The notes under the pieces: generated by a model | Databases searched by the model: none | The model's input: the letters and a program-made list of their open reading frames with translations, nothing else | What the model was told of the DNA's origin: nothing | Assembly: GCA_001897155.1 (NCBI GenBank) | Contig: MKSF01000003.1 | Span: forward strand, 1-64,000 | Source: Bacteroidetes bacterium 47-18 | GTDB lineage: Bacteria > Bacteroidota > Bacteroidia > Chitinophagales > Chitinophagaceae | DNA: 64,000 nucleotides | Reading direction: 5' to 3' | Position numbers and translations under genes: made by a program | In this document: positions 7,453-17,047 of the stretch, one piece after another | Numbering within the stretch: the first letter of the stretch is position 1 | How the letters are laid out: each line of letters begins with the position of its first letter

Positions 7453-7523
7453 CCTGTCGAAATGTGATCTGTATAAATAACCCTGTCCATATTTCGACTG
7501 AGCTCAATATGACAGGGTTATTT
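7443..7523. repeat. Composite palindromic element, copy A (second copy at 45773-45853 inverted)
   Basis: Two hairpins side by side. The first is TCACATT (7443-7449) / AATGTGA (7461-7467) around GAGCCTGTCGA. The second is AAATAACCCTGTC (7475-7487) / GACAGGGTTATTT (7511-7523). The same pair, with conserved loop blocks (gagct.agtc), occurs in reverse order and orientation at 45773-45853 downstream of mqo. Both ends of the larger hairpin are A/T tracts, so either strand could use it as a terminator. Confidence 0.8.
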
Positions 7524-7587
7524 ATTTTTCAGGCAGCCATCTTTATTTTTTCATCCCTGTTGTATAGATAACGGCCATGAGCAAGGT

Positions 7588-7990
7588 AAAAACTGACCAT
7601 CCGCTCTTTCTCTTACGGATACGCTTCGCTGAAAAATGTCCTTTTTCCGGGTCAGAAAGTACTTTTGTCATAAAGGCAATCAGCCTGCCCGTCATTCCGA
7701 ACGGATGTGAGGAATCTCTTATACCGCTTAGTAGCTATCCTGAACCTGCTATATAATGGCCTTGTTCCTTATATATAGATAGTCAGTATAAAAAGTGACC
7801 ATCCGCTCTTTTTCTTACGGGTACGTTTCGCTGAAAATATATCCTTTTTCCGGGTCAGGGAGCACTTTTGCCACAAAGGCACTCAGCCTGCCCGTCATTC
7901 CGAACGGATGTGAGGAATCTCTTATACCGCTTAGTAGCATCCTGAACCTGCCATATGGTGGCCTTGTTCCTTATACAGGAAAGCCCTGAA
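7588..7990. repeat. Interspersed repeat units 6 and 7, tandem at about 203 bp (cores 7691 and 7894)
   Basis: Two direct copies of about 203 bp. Each has gaccatccgctctttttctt-like and cctttttccgggtcag blocks, the shared core gtcattccgaacggatgtga plus gaatctcttatac, and the right flank cgcttagtag...tataatgg. The left halves are diverged relatives of those in units 1-3 (tacgctt.gctga). Together with the elements at 7332-7523 they account for nearly all of the 774 bp between the ExbB/TolQ and Omp28 genes. Confidence 0.85.
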
Positions 7991-8059
7991 TAAAAGCAAA
8001 TCCCCGGCAGCGTCTGCCGGGGATCTTAATGATATGGAATATATTGCTATGCCTTACAA

Positions 8060-8983
8060 TTATGGCTTGAGATGCACATACTGGGACTGGTATACCCTTT
8101 TGCTGTTATCATCCGCGCTGCTCACAAACGCTACCACTTCCATATTTGCAGGATTCCAGAAGGCCTGGTTCTTGTCATTCCTGTCAATGGTCAGCTTGGT
8201 ACGCAGCTCATACACCCTGCCCGGCTCTATCGCAACATCAGATAAAATACGTTTCCCGTTAGACGGCGTGATATACTTCCGGAGCACGTGGTTGAAAATA
8301 TAATTCGTATCCGTCTTGAGTGCGTATTTCATAGCATCTCTTATATTATTCTCCACGAGATAGATATTCAGCGACTGTTTGGCGCTCAGGGCCTCCGTAT
8401 AATGCAGCCGTACCTTAATATCAAACTCATCCGGCGAAGCACCTTCAGCCGTTTCTATATAGATATTTACGGGAGTGGTAGTGGAAGAATCTCTCGCACT
8501 GCTCATAAAAGAAGACCATTGGTTATAATTCGGTAGCAGTAGAGGGTCCTGTGGTCTGCCTATCCTCAACCTGTCAAAGCTGGCGCAGGGCTTACCGGGG
8601 TCACCACCGAAAACTATGTCCAGCAGCTGTTCGGAACCGGGTACTACAAAATCCTGCTTGCTGTTATACTGCGGCTTCGTATCATCCTTGATAATCCAGG
8701 CAAAAGTGCCCACGTGGATGCTTACGATCGTCATCTTATTGGCAAACTCACCGGTAGTGCTCATTTCCGTTAATTTCTGGATACCCGCCGGGCAGTTCAC
8801 GCATTGCACACCGCTCAGCTCCTCAATAAGATACTTCTTATCCTGCGGGGTCTCTACACTACTCAATACATAAGTGGTATCTTCCTGTCCCGGGATATCC
8901 GCCGGGATATAGACAGGAACTTCCTTACAGGAATACAGGCCAGCCAGCACCGACAGGCAGCTTATTGCAAATAATTTCTTCAT
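8060..8983 (-). CDS. Omp28-related outer membrane lipoprotein
   Basis: A 307-residue lipoprotein. The signal peptide ends in the lipobox LYSC with the acylated Cys19. A thioredoxin-like region begins at about residue 50 with EELSGVQCVNCPAG; the C-x-x-C following a glutamate-rich lead is the hallmark of Omp28-related proteins of Bacteroidota (typically EEFTG..C.NCP). The C-terminal half is beta-rich. The family's role is not established; a surface or periplasmic redox or binding function is possible. The gene has its own promoter element at 9013-9020 and is divergent from rbfA. Confidence 0.85.
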   Translation of the reverse strand: MKKLFAISCLSVLAGLYSCKEVPVYIPADIPGQEDTTYVLSSVETPQDKKYLIEELSGVQCVNCPAGIQKLTEMSTTGEFANKMTIVSIHVGTFAWIIKDDTKPQYNSKQDFVVPGSEQLLDIVFGGDPGKPCASFDRLRIGRPQDPLLLPNYNQWSSFMSSARDSSTTTPVNIYIETAEGASPDEFDIKVRLHYTEALSAKQSLNIYLVENNIRDAMKYALKTDTNYIFNHVLRKYITPSNGKRILSDVAIEPGRVYELRTKLTIDRNDKNQAFWNPANMEVVAFVSSADDNSKRVYQSQYVHLKP

Positions 8984-9012
8984 TTTTTAAAGATAGCTTA
9001 AACTTTGTTTAC

Positions 9013-9020
9013 CAAAGGTA
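9013..9020 (-). promoter_or_regulatory. -7 element TACCTTTG for the Omp28 gene
   Basis: CAAAGGTA on the plus strand is TACCTTTG on the minus strand. It lies 30 bp upstream of the start at 8983. Confidence 0.6.
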
Positions 9021-9103
9021 AATAATAATCGTATATAAATTATCAAACATCTCAGCGCAAAAATCATTAATTTTACACTCTATAACCCAGAGGAGATTTA
9101 ATT

Positions 9104-9478
9104 ATGCAGGAAAGCAAAAGACAAAGGCAGGTAGCCAGGCAGCTACAGGATGAGCTCACCACCATATTTGTAAAAGAAGGATTGAATATGCTGGATGGCG
9201 GCATGGTATCCATTTCCAGGGTCAGCGTTACGCCCGACCTGCTGGAGGCGCGTATCGAGCTGAGCCTTTTCCAGGTAAAGGACAACCAGACCGCATTGAA
9301 ATTGTTTGCAGACAAGACCGGAGAGATAAGAAAGCAACTGGGCAATAAGCTGCGCCATCATTTACGCCGCATACCCACGCTCACCTTTTCACTGGATGAT
9401 ACGCTCGATTATGTATTTAAAATGGAAGAGCTGTTCAAAAATATCAACTCCACGGACAAGCCTGAAGATGCAGAATAA
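9104..9478 (+). CDS. rbfA: 30S ribosome-binding factor A
   Basis: A 124-residue KH-fold protein that binds the free 30S subunit near helix 1 of 16S rRNA and helps its maturation. The start MQESKRQRQVARQLQDELTTIF, the central ISRVSVTPDLLEARIELSLF and the tail RHHLRRIPTLTFSLDDTLDYVF match RbfA along its full length, with the usual short acidic C-terminal tail. An AGGAG at 9091-9095 lies 9 bp before the ATG; this Shine-Dalgarno sequence is uncommon among the genes in this window. The permease gene follows 62 bp later and is probably cotranscribed. Confidence 0.95.
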   Translation: MQESKRQRQVARQLQDELTTIFVKEGLNMLDGGMVSISRVSVTPDLLEARIELSLFQVKDNQTALKLFADKTGEIRKQLGNKLRHHLRRIPTLTFSLDDTLDYVFKMEELFKNINSTDKPEDAE

Positions 9479-9540
9479 TGCATCTTTTTTTATTTGTACG
9501 CATTACGTAATTTCACTGTCCAAACCTCATACTGCAACAT

Positions 9541-10767
9541 TTGAATATTACGTCCAAAATAGCCTGGCGATATGTAAAAGGTAAGAAATCGGCACAGGCT
9601 ATCAACATCATCTCCCGGATCAGTATGGCAGCCATTATGTTCTCCACGGCTGCTATGGTCGTGCTATTCTCAGTATATAACGGGATCGAGGGCATCACCA
9701 AGGAATTATATACCGCATTCTATCCTGATATCAAGATCGTACCGGCACAGGGCAAATATTTCGAGGGACAGCCCGGCTGGCCTGCCGCGCTCGATGCGGA
9801 CAAGGTCGTTGATAAATGGAGCTATACATTAGAAGACATGGCGCTGTTCGTGGGCACGGAACAGCAAAAGATCGGCCATGTCATGGGCGTATCCAATAGC
9901 TGGTTCGGGATCAATAACGTACAGCAGCACATGCTGGACGGGCAGCCCTTTTTTACGGAACGCACCACGGTGCCCGAAGCGGTAGTGGGGGTAAGAATTG
10001 CCAATACGCTGGGACTGGAAGCAGACAATATCTTCTCCGGCTTTACGATATACCATCCGCGTTCCGGCGCTAAATTCTCCACCGATTACACCAATGCCTA
10101 CAATTCTCTTCATGTGCAGCCCTCCGGCATTTTCCGGGTGGCGGCGTCATTTGATGACAAATATATCCTGGTTCCGCTCCAGGCGGCATCTAAATTGTTT
10201 GAGGTCAGCAACCGGTACAGCAGCATAGACATCCGGCTGCGGCCCGGGGTCTCTTTCAGGGAAGCCAAAAAAGCGCTCACCCGCATCGTAGGAGATCAGT
10301 TTGTCATCCTGGATAAATATGAGCAGAACAAGACTCTCTATATGATACTCAACAGCGAAAAATGGGCTGTTTATGCCATCCTGCTGATGGTCATGCTGGT
10401 AGCCAGCTTTAATATGGTCGGCTCGCTCACGATGCTGGTGCTGGAAAAGAAGCGCGATATCGCCATCCTGAAATCCATGGGCGCCCCGGCAGGCACTGTC
10501 AGGAATATCTTCCTGAAAAGCGGCTTCTTCCTGGCCGGCACAGGTGGCGGCGCAGGACTGCTGCTGGGTTACCTGGTCTGCCTGGCACAAAAATATTTAG
10601 GGCTTATCAGCATGGGCGAAGGCTTCGTCGTCAGCAGCTATCCCGTAGCCTTTAAGCTGTCGGATTTTATACTCGTCATCATATCCGTGGTGGTAACGGG
10701 CTTCATAGCGTCCTATTACCCTGCCGTAAAAGCAGCCAGGAGCTCCCTTATCATTAAGGAAGAGTAA
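9541..10767 (+). CDS. FtsX-like ABC transporter permease (LolC/LolE type)
   Basis: A 408-residue inner-membrane permease of the MacB/LolC-E superfamily. It has one N-terminal membrane segment (about 25-50, preceded by the conserved IAWRYVKGKKSAQAINIISRIS), a large periplasmic domain (about 55-275) and three C-terminal segments (about 278-300, 322-350, 375-398) forming the FtsX domain (MVGSLTMLVLEKKRDIAILKSMGA). It probably works with an unlinked LolD-type ATPase to release lipoproteins from the inner membrane. No ATG precedes the conserved N-terminus in frame; TTG at 9541 is taken as the start. Confidence 0.88.
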   Translation: MNITSKIAWRYVKGKKSAQAINIISRISMAAIMFSTAAMVVLFSVYNGIEGITKELYTAFYPDIKIVPAQGKYFEGQPGWPAALDADKVVDKWSYTLEDMALFVGTEQQKIGHVMGVSNSWFGINNVQQHMLDGQPFFTERTTVPEAVVGVRIANTLGLEADNIFSGFTIYHPRSGAKFSTDYTNAYNSLHVQPSGIFRVAASFDDKYILVPLQAASKLFEVSNRYSSIDIRLRPGVSFREAKKALTRIVGDQFVILDKYEQNKTLYMILNSEKWAVYAILLMVMLVASFNMVGSLTMLVLEKKRDIAILKSMGAPAGTVRNIFLKSGFFLAGTGGGAGLLLGYLVCLAQKYLGLISMGEGFVVSSYPVAFKLSDFILVIISVVVTGFIASYYPAVKAARSSLIIKEE

Positions 10768-10838
10768 ATAACATATCTCCCTGCTATATAATAACATATC
10801 ATATACATCCTAATGTTATGACAATCTAATTTTGATAT

Positions 10839-10846
10839 TAACTTTG
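10839..10846 (+). promoter_or_regulatory. -7 element TAACTTTG for proline dehydrogenase
   Basis: Exact TAnnTTTG match ending 19 bp before the ATG at 10866. Confidence 0.6.
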
Positions 10847-10865
10847 CACAATATTTTACAATACT

Positions 10866-12035
10866 ATGTCTGTTTCTTTTGACAATACAGAAATCGCCTT
10901 TCGGTACCGTTCGGATAAAGCCCTGAAGAAAGCGCAATATATGTTTGCCTTCATGGGGTCGCCCGCTGCCACTCAAATGGGTATCGGCCTGACAAAGCTG
11001 GCCTTTAAAATAAGCCTTCCTATCAGCGGTATCATTAAAAAGACCGTTTTCCAGTTATTCTGCGGGGGAGAAACACTGGCAGAAGCTGCCCAGACCGCTG
11101 CCATGCTGCACAAATATAATATAGGTGTAGCGCTGGATTACGGTGTGGAAGGCAAATCAACGGAAGCAGATTTCGACGCCGCCGTCCCTGAATTCATCAA
11201 AGCCATCGACTATGCCGCGGCACAGCCCAATATTCCTTTTATCCCCATCAAGATAACAGGATTTGCACGGTTCGACCTGCTGGAAAAGATACATAATAAA
11301 AAGGAGCTGGACGAAACAGAGCAGCAGGAGTGGAACAATGTATGGACCCGCATTGAAAGCATCTGTAAACGCGCGCACGAAAAGAGCATCAGGATATTGG
11401 TGGACGCGGAAGAGAGCTGGATACAGGACCCCATTGATGACCTGACCAATGCCATGATGGCACGGTTCAACCAGGAAAAGGCGATCGTCTTCAATACCTT
11501 CCAGATGTACCTGCACACCTCGCTGCCTTACCTGAAGAAATCGCTCCAGATAGCCGAAGAGCAGGGCTTCATCCTGGGCGCCAAGATAGTACGCGGTGCC
11601 TATATGGAAAAGGAAAGGGCCAGGGCCAATGCTATGGGCTACCTGTCTCCCGTACAGCCCAATAAAAAATCCACGGACAATGATTACGACGTAGCTGTAA
11701 AATACTGTATAGATAATATTGACCGTATCCATACGTTTATCGGCACTCACAATGAGGAAAGCTGCTATAAGGCTATAAAGCTGATGCAGGAAAAAGGCAT
11801 TGCTCCCGGCGATGACAGGGTTTACTTCTCCCAGCTATATGGCATGAGCGACAACATCTCCTTCAACCTTTCAGACGCCGGCTATAATTGCTGCAAATAC
11901 CTTCCTTACGGGCCCGTAAAGGATGTGATGCCCTACCTGATGAGAAGAGCGCAGGAAAATACTTCGGTTGCAGGACAGACAGGCAGGGAGCTTTCACTGA
12001 TCAATAAGGAAGTGCTGCGCCGCAGAGGCCAATAG
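10866..12035 (+). CDS. Proline dehydrogenase (FAD-dependent, monofunctional)
   Basis: A 389-residue (beta/alpha)8 flavoenzyme that oxidises L-proline to pyrroline-5-carboxylate and passes electrons to the quinone pool. Family blocks are present: the strand-and-acid motif LVDAEESW (Asp180-Trp185), KIVRGAYMEKER (240-251), and near the C-terminus YLPYGPVKDVMPYLMRRAQENTS, whose two arginines bind the substrate carboxylate. There is no fused P5C dehydrogenase domain, so this is the one-domain form common in Bacteroidota and mitochondria. It has its own promoter element; the next gene is 100 bp away. Confidence 0.93.
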   Translation: MSVSFDNTEIAFRYRSDKALKKAQYMFAFMGSPAATQMGIGLTKLAFKISLPISGIIKKTVFQLFCGGETLAEAAQTAAMLHKYNIGVALDYGVEGKSTEADFDAAVPEFIKAIDYAAAQPNIPFIPIKITGFARFDLLEKIHNKKELDETEQQEWNNVWTRIESICKRAHEKSIRILVDAEESWIQDPIDDLTNAMMARFNQEKAIVFNTFQMYLHTSLPYLKKSLQIAEEQGFILGAKIVRGAYMEKERARANAMGYLSPVQPNKKSTDNDYDVAVKYCIDNIDRIHTFIGTHNEESCYKAIKLMQEKGIAPGDDRVYFSQLYGMSDNISFNLSDAGYNCCKYLPYGPVKDVMPYLMRRAQENTSVAGQTGRELSLINKEVLRRRGQ

Positions 12036-12135
12036 CGCATATTTTATATAACGGACAGGAAATCCATGAAACTTACCGGCAGTTTTATGGATTTTTTGTC
12101 TTTTTACATCTCTGTTAAAGCATACTGCTTTAATT

Positions 12136-12777
12136 ATGAGGATATATGTTATAACCATCCTGCTGGTAACGCTTTTCTTTAGCTGTGCGCAGGACACCCG
12201 TTCTGACCCCGGCGCCGGGCCCCCTACAGGCACAGTCCAGCCCCTGCCGGACACTGTTCGTTTCGCCGGGAAGGCCCGGGAAGCGCTGACGTATGCCCGC
12301 GCCCGTAAGATGAGCACCAACAGGTGTATCCTTATTGATATGAGCGTGCATTCGGGACTGAACAGGCTGGTGGAATGGGACTTCAAGACCGGCAGCATCC
12401 GCTCTGCCACCCTCGTCACGCATGGGTGCGGCACCGCTGCCTGGGCGGCCGACCACAGCCGGCAGGCACCCCGGTTCAGCAATGTACCGGAAAGCCACCT
12501 GTCTTCCCTGGGCAGGTACCGTATCGGGGCCAGGGGACCCAGCCAGTGGGGCATCGGTGTCAAATACCTGCTGCACGGCCTGGATACGACCAATAACAAT
12601 GCCCTGAAGAGATATATCGTGCTACATAGCTGGGACAAGGTACAGAACCGGGAGGTCTATCCCTCGGGGGCGCCGGAAAGCTGGGGCTGCCCTGCCGTAT
12701 CCGATGCCTATATGACCTACCTGGACACGGTGCTGCAAAACGAAAAACGCCCCGTATTGCTGTGGATATATTATTAA
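12136..12777 (+). CDS. Murein L,D-transpeptidase catalytic domain family lipoprotein (YkuD_2)
   Basis: A 213-residue lipoprotein with lipobox FFSC (Cys17). The body matches the L,D-transpeptidase catalytic family PF13645: HGCGTAAWAAD at about 96-106, the conserved His164 in IVLHSWDK and the nucleophile Cys185 in ESWGCPAVSD. Such enzymes resemble YkuD transpeptidases that make 3-3 crosslinks or attach proteins to peptidoglycan, but activity has not been shown for most members. The His and Cys are both present, so it is probably active. It is placed at the inner face of the outer membrane or in the periplasm. Confidence 0.88.
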   Translation: MRIYVITILLVTLFFSCAQDTRSDPGAGPPTGTVQPLPDTVRFAGKAREALTYARARKMSTNRCILIDMSVHSGLNRLVEWDFKTGSIRSATLVTHGCGTAAWAADHSRQAPRFSNVPESHLSSLGRYRIGARGPSQWGIGVKYLLHGLDTTNNNALKRYIVLHSWDKVQNREVYPSGAPESWGCPAVSDAYMTYLDTVLQNEKRPVLLWIYY

Positions 12778-12826
12778 GTTTTTAATTAATCACATTTTAT
12801 TAAATAACGGATTGCCCGGAGAAAGC

Positions 12827-12834
12827 TATTTTTG
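12827..12834 (+). promoter_or_regulatory. -7 element TATTTTTG for the choice-of-anchor L gene
   Basis: Exact TAnnTTTG match. It puts transcription start near 12840, which supports ATG 12866 as the start and rules out in-frame ATGs at 12836 and upstream. Confidence 0.6.
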
Positions 12835-12865
12835 CATGCCCGATTACCTATATTCTAATACGATC

Positions 12866-15052
12866 ATGCAATTCAGTTTCTCAAAAGCCGGGATAAGCGC
12901 TGCATTGACAGCAGCTGCTCTTACGGCATTTACTCCTGCCCAGGCGCAGCTTACCGTACAAAGCAACAGGACCGCGCTGCAGCTGGCACAGGCCATTACC
13001 GGCAATGGTGTGGTGGTGACCAATGCAGTCCTAAACTGCGCGACGGAAGGCAACGGCATTTTCGACAGCCCCAACAGCACCATCGGGCTGGACGGTGGTA
13101 TCGTTCTTTCCACGGGACGGGCATCGCAGATCAGCAATGCCGAACCGGGCGTGAATTCATCTAATATGAACAGGGCCGGGGATGCCAACCTCACCGCTAT
13201 TTCCCGCACCAGTAATACCTATGATGCCTGCGTCCTGGAATTTGACGTTGTGCCAAAGGGCGATGAGTTGAAATTTGATTATGTATTTGCCTCGGAAGAA
13301 TATATCAATGCCGTTTGCGGACCCTATAACGATGTATTCGCCTTTTTTATCTCCGGGCCGGGTATCGTCGGGCAGCGCAATATAGCGCTCGTTCCCAATA
13401 CCCAGATCCCCGTAGCTGTCAATTCCGTCAATAACGGGATTGTGGGCTCTCACCCCGGCAGCACTATGAGCAACTGTACCGGTATGGGCGCGGGTTCGCC
13501 TTTTACCCAGTATTATACAGATAACAGCAACAGCAGCTTTTTCGCCTACCGTGGCTATACCGCTGTTTTCACAGCCAGGCAGGATGTAGTGCCCTGCAAT
13601 ACCTACCACTTGAAATTAGCGATCGCAGACGCGGGCAACGCCTTGTATGATTCCGGTGTGCTGATCAAATCAGGCAGCTTATCCTCTACCTCCCTGCAGG
13701 CCGCGCTGGCCGCCCCCCTGGTCGTGGATAACCAGCCTGCAGCCGTAAAAGGCTGTAATAACGCGGTGGTAAATATCTCCCGCGGGCAAAGCAAGCCCAC
13801 GGCCCAGAATATCCGCCTGCAATATGGCGGTAACGCAGTAGCAGGAACGGACTATACCGCCCTTCCCGGTACGCTGACCATTCCTCCCAACAGTACTACT
13901 GCCGGCTTTACCATCAGCGGTCTGCCCACCACCGGCCGCGGTGACAGGACCCTGAAAATATATGTGCTGGACCCTAACAACTGTAACAATACCGCCGGCA
14001 TAGTGGATTCCGCAACGCTGCTCCTGGTAGAACAGCCTGAAATAGCCTTATTAACGGACGACACGGAGATCTGCGCAGGCACTACCCTGCAGGTGCAGAC
14101 AAGGGCCAGCCGTAACCTATTCACTTATACCTGGTCGCCAGACCTGTTCATCAATAATAAAAACCTGCCTGACCCGGTGGTCAGCCCGACACAGCCTGTC
14201 ACCTATACGCTGCAGGCAGCCATCCCGGGCAGCGGATGCCCTGTATTCCGGGACAGCTTCCGGGTCACCGTTACCAAAGGGCCGGAACAGATCATCTTTT
14301 CCACAGACTCCGCGTATAATTGCGAAGGCCGCAATATATCAGTGAACGCCGCCGTCCGCCCGGCGCTCAGCAACCTGCATTATAGCTGGAACGGACCGGA
14401 CAATTTTGCGTCTACCACTTCGTCACTGCAGCTCCGGGATATCCGGAAGCAGCAGGAAGGCTGGTACAGGCTGACGGTCACAGCGGAAGGCTGCAATGGC
14501 ATTACGGATTCCGTGTATGTCAATGTAATAGACAGCGTTCCGCCTCCCGCGGTGCAGAGCCCGGTAGATGTATGCCAGCACCAGCCTTATACGCTCAGGG
14601 CATCGGGACAGCAGATCCGATGGTATGAGCAGGAAAACGGCGGGCAACCTTTAGGCGCGGCGCCGGTCATCCAAGCCGACCTTACGGGCACGGAAACATT
14701 TTATGTGACCCAGTCGTACGGTGACTGTGAAAGTGACAGGATCCCCGTAACGGCTCATATCATCAGGTGCTGCGAGCAGGAAATGTTCGTTCCTACTGCA
14801 TTTACACCCAATGGCGATGGGCTGAATGATGAGCTGATCATCAGGATGGACCCCGGCAGCAAGCTGGGCGTATTCGAGGTATTCAACCGCTGGGGCCAGA
14901 GTGTCTATAAAATGTCGCACGGAGATGTCATATGGGACGGCAGCCTGAGAGGAAGGCCCGTGGATGAAGGCGTATATTACTACAGGCTGGATGTCCATTG
15001 CCAGGACGGCCGGAACGTGATCCGGAAAGGAGAACTGCATATATTAAGATAG
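12866..15052 (+). CDS. Choice-of-anchor L domain protein with gliding-motility (T9SS type B) C-terminal domain
   Basis: A 728-residue secreted surface protein. A signal peptide covers residues 1-26 (ending AQAQ). A choice-of-anchor L domain follows (about 30-270: TEGNGIFDSPNSTIGLDGGIVLSTG, DELKFDYVFASEEY, DVFAFFISGPG), then Calx-beta-like and PKD/Ig-like segments (about 275-640). The last 90 residues (FVPTAFTPNGDGLNDEL, FNRWGQSVY, WDGSLRGRPVDEGVYYYRL) are the CHU_C/gliding motility-associated type B signal for T9SS export and SprF-dependent attachment. The ATG at 12866 opens a clean signal peptide just downstream of the promoter; a longer frame from 12812 lacks one. It is probably an adhesin or glycan-binding protein. 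Confidence 0.9.
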   Translation: MQFSFSKAGISAALTAAALTAFTPAQAQLTVQSNRTALQLAQAITGNGVVVTNAVLNCATEGNGIFDSPNSTIGLDGGIVLSTGRASQISNAEPGVNSSNMNRAGDANLTAISRTSNTYDACVLEFDVVPKGDELKFDYVFASEEYINAVCGPYNDVFAFFISGPGIVGQRNIALVPNTQIPVAVNSVNNGIVGSHPGSTMSNCTGMGAGSPFTQYYTDNSNSSFFAYRGYTAVFTARQDVVPCNTYHLKLAIADAGNALYDSGVLIKSGSLSSTSLQAALAAPLVVDNQPAAVKGCNNAVVNISRGQSKPTAQNIRLQYGGNAVAGTDYTALPGTLTIPPNSTTAGFTISGLPTTGRGDRTLKIYVLDPNNCNNTAGIVDSATLLLVEQPEIALLTDDTEICAGTTLQVQTRASRNLFTYTWSPDLFINNKNLPDPVVSPTQPVTYTLQAAIPGSGCPVFRDSFRVTVTKGPEQIIFSTDSAYNCEGRNISVNAAVRPALSNLHYSWNGPDNFASTTSSLQLRDIRKQQEGWYRLTVTAEGCNGITDSVYVNVIDSVPPPAVQSPVDVCQHQPYTLRASGQQIRWYEQENGGQPLGAAPVIQADLTGTETFYVTQSYGDCESDRIPVTAHIIRCCEQEMFVPTAFTPNGDGLNDELIIRMDPGSKLGVFEVFNRWGQSVYKMSHGDVIWDGSLRGRPVDEGVYYYRLDVHCQDGRNVIRKGELHILR

Positions 15053-15088
15053 CAAGGTCATACCATACCGGCTACTGATGAACTATAT

Positions 15089-15128
15089 AAAAAAAGCAGC
15101 GTACGGGTGACCGCACGCTGCTTTTTTT
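15089..15128. terminator. Bidirectional terminator between convergent genes
   Basis: AAAAAAAGCAGCGT...ACGCTGCTTTTTTT forms an inverted repeat with one internal mismatch, with A- and T-tracts on opposite sides. It serves the surface-protein gene (plus) and lysS (minus). Confidence 0.88.
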
Positions 15129-15143
15129 ATGAATAAGGATGGA

Positions 15144-16853
15144 TTACATTTTCACCATCAGCTTCTGCTCATTTTCCAATACCACGTTGATCAGTCCTTT
15201 CTGGCGGAGAGATTTAGTAGCGGCATCCCATTTCTTGCCGCTGAGTCCCACCATCTGCTTGATATGACCGATCTCTACCGGTCCGTCATGCAGGGTGGCC
15301 AGGATCATTTTTTCATCATCCGTCAACTCTACCACCTCTTTCTTTTCAGGTCGCATCTGCGGGAAGAACAGCACTTCCTGTATGGAGGCGTTATTGGTCA
15401 GGAACATGATCAGGCGGTCCATACCGATACCCAAGCCCGAAGTAGGCGGCATACCGTATTCCAGCGCCCTTAAGAAATCCTGGTCGATGAACATCGCTTC
15501 ATCATCCCCTCTTTCCGATAAGCGCAGCTGCTCTTCAAAGCGCTCCCGCTGGTCTATGGGATCATTCAGCTCCGAATAGGCATTGGCTATTTCCTTACCG
15601 CATACCATCAGCTCAAAACGTTCCGTCAGCTCCGGGTTATTCCGGTGCTTTTTGGTCAGCGGGGACATCTCAACAGGATAATCTGTGATAAAGGTAGGCT
15701 GGATAAAATTGCCTTCGCATTTTTCGCCGAAGATCTCATCTATCAGCTTGCCTTTACCCATGGTATCGTTGACCTCAATGCCCATACCTTTGGCCGCTTC
15801 ACGGATCTCTGCTTCGGTCTTGCCGGTAATATCAAAACCGGTATATTCCTTAATGGCATCGGTCATGGAAATACGGCGGTAAGGCGCTTTAAAATCAATC
15901 TCATGTTCCCCGAAAGTGGCTTTTGTAGTACCGTTCACCGCTGTGGCTACATGCTCCAGGCAGCGCTCTGTAAAGTCCATCATCCAGTTATAATCCTTAT
16001 ACGCCACATAGATCTCCATCGCTGTAAACTCGGGATTGTGGGTACGGTCCATACCTTCGTTACGGAAGTTCTTGGAAAATTCGTACACTCCTTCAAAGCC
16101 GCCTACGATCAGCCGTTTCAGGTAGAGCTCATTGGCAATACGCATATACAGCGGGATATCCAGGGAGTTGTGGTGCGTAATGAAAGGCCTGGCCGCTGCG
16201 CCGCCCGGTATGGACTGCAGCACGGGGGTTTCCACCTCCATATAGCCGGCATTATTAAAGAATTCGCGCATCGCGTTGAACATACGGGTACGCTTTATGA
16301 ATACCTCTTTTACATGAGGATTCACCACGAGGTCCACGTAACGCATACGATAACGCTGCTCCTCATCGGTAAAGGCATCGTACACGTTCCCGTCCGCATC
16401 CGTCTTAGGTAAAGGCAGCGGGCGTAAGGTCTTGCTCAATAATGTAAAGGAGGTGACATGTACGGACAGCTCGCCGGTCTGTGTAGTGAACACATATCCT
16501 TTAACGCCTACAAAGTCGCCTATATCGATCAGTCTTTTCCAGACGGTATTAAATAAAGTCTTATCATCACCAGGGCATATATCATCACGACGGATATAGA
16601 CCTGTATCTTACCTACCGCATCCTGCAGCACAGCGAAATTGGCTTTTCCCATATCACGGACGCTCATGATACGTCCCGCAATGCTCACTTCCTTAAAGTC
16701 ATCCTTTCGTTCTTCCGAATATCCCTTCTTGATTTCCTCACTGGTATGAGTGATGTCATATAATGCGGCAGGATATGCCTCAATGCCCAATTTTTCCAGT
16801 TCGGCCAGCTTCTCACGACGGACGATCTCTTGTTCGCTTAAATGGTGTTGCAT
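15144..16853 (-). CDS. lysS: Lysyl-tRNA synthetase, class II
   Basis: A 569-residue enzyme that charges tRNA-Lys. An OB-fold anticodon-binding domain (about 55-145) precedes the class II catalytic core. Motif 2 is at about 263-281 ([19 protein letters not shown]) and motif 3 near 480-500 ([13 protein letters not shown]). The core ends at about 505 (FFPQMRPEK). Another 60 or so residues resembling a small winged-helix ([24 protein letters not shown]) extend it beyond the usual length of around 500, as is common in Bacteroidota. The promoter element is at 16898-16905. Confidence 0.96.
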   Translation of the reverse strand: MQHHLSEQEIVRREKLAELEKLGIEAYPAALYDITHTSEEIKKGYSEERKDDFKEVSIAGRIMSVRDMGKANFAVLQDAVGKIQVYIRRDDICPGDDKTLFNTVWKRLIDIGDFVGVKGYVFTTQTGELSVHVTSFTLLSKTLRPLPLPKTDADGNVYDAFTDEEQRYRMRYVDLVVNPHVKEVFIKRTRMFNAMREFFNNAGYMEVETPVLQSIPGGAAARPFITHHNSLDIPLYMRIANELYLKRLIVGGFEGVYEFSKNFRNEGMDRTHNPEFTAMEIYVAYKDYNWMMDFTERCLEHVATAVNGTTKATFGEHEIDFKAPYRRISMTDAIKEYTGFDITGKTEAEIREAAKGMGIEVNDTMGKGKLIDEIFGEKCEGNFIQPTFITDYPVEMSPLTKKHRNNPELTERFELMVCGKEIANAYSELNDPIDQRERFEEQLRLSERGDDEAMFIDQDFLRALEYGMPPTSGLGIGMDRLIMFLTNNASIQEVLFFPQMRPEKKEVVELTDDEKMILATLHDGPVEIGHIKQMVGLSGKKWDAATKSLRQKGLINVVLENEQKLMVKM

Positions 16854-16897
16854 TTTTTGTAAGTGTGATTAAAAAATAAGTTTTCTGAATAAGAGTG

Positions 16898-16905
16898 CAA
16901 AATTA
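16898..16905 (-). promoter_or_regulatory. -7 element TAATTTTG for lysS
   Basis: CAAAATTA on the plus strand, 45 bp upstream of the lysS start. Confidence 0.6.
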
Positions 16906-17047
16906 CAATAAATTAAGGATTAGTTGGGAGTAATGTCCCGGACGTTTTATTACTAATTCAGTCAATCCATCCGGTTCCTGTTTTTTTGCATAAATTCGCA
17001 CCCGCTAATTTTTCGCTTAACTTTTAATCACAACAATCAAAATCTGC

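Noticed and set aside
12812-12865. Upstream in-frame ATGs that would lengthen the choice-of-anchor L protein by up to 18 residues
   Set aside because: They lie on or before the -7 element TATTTTTG and would add residues ahead of a good signal peptide; ATG 12866 fits both.
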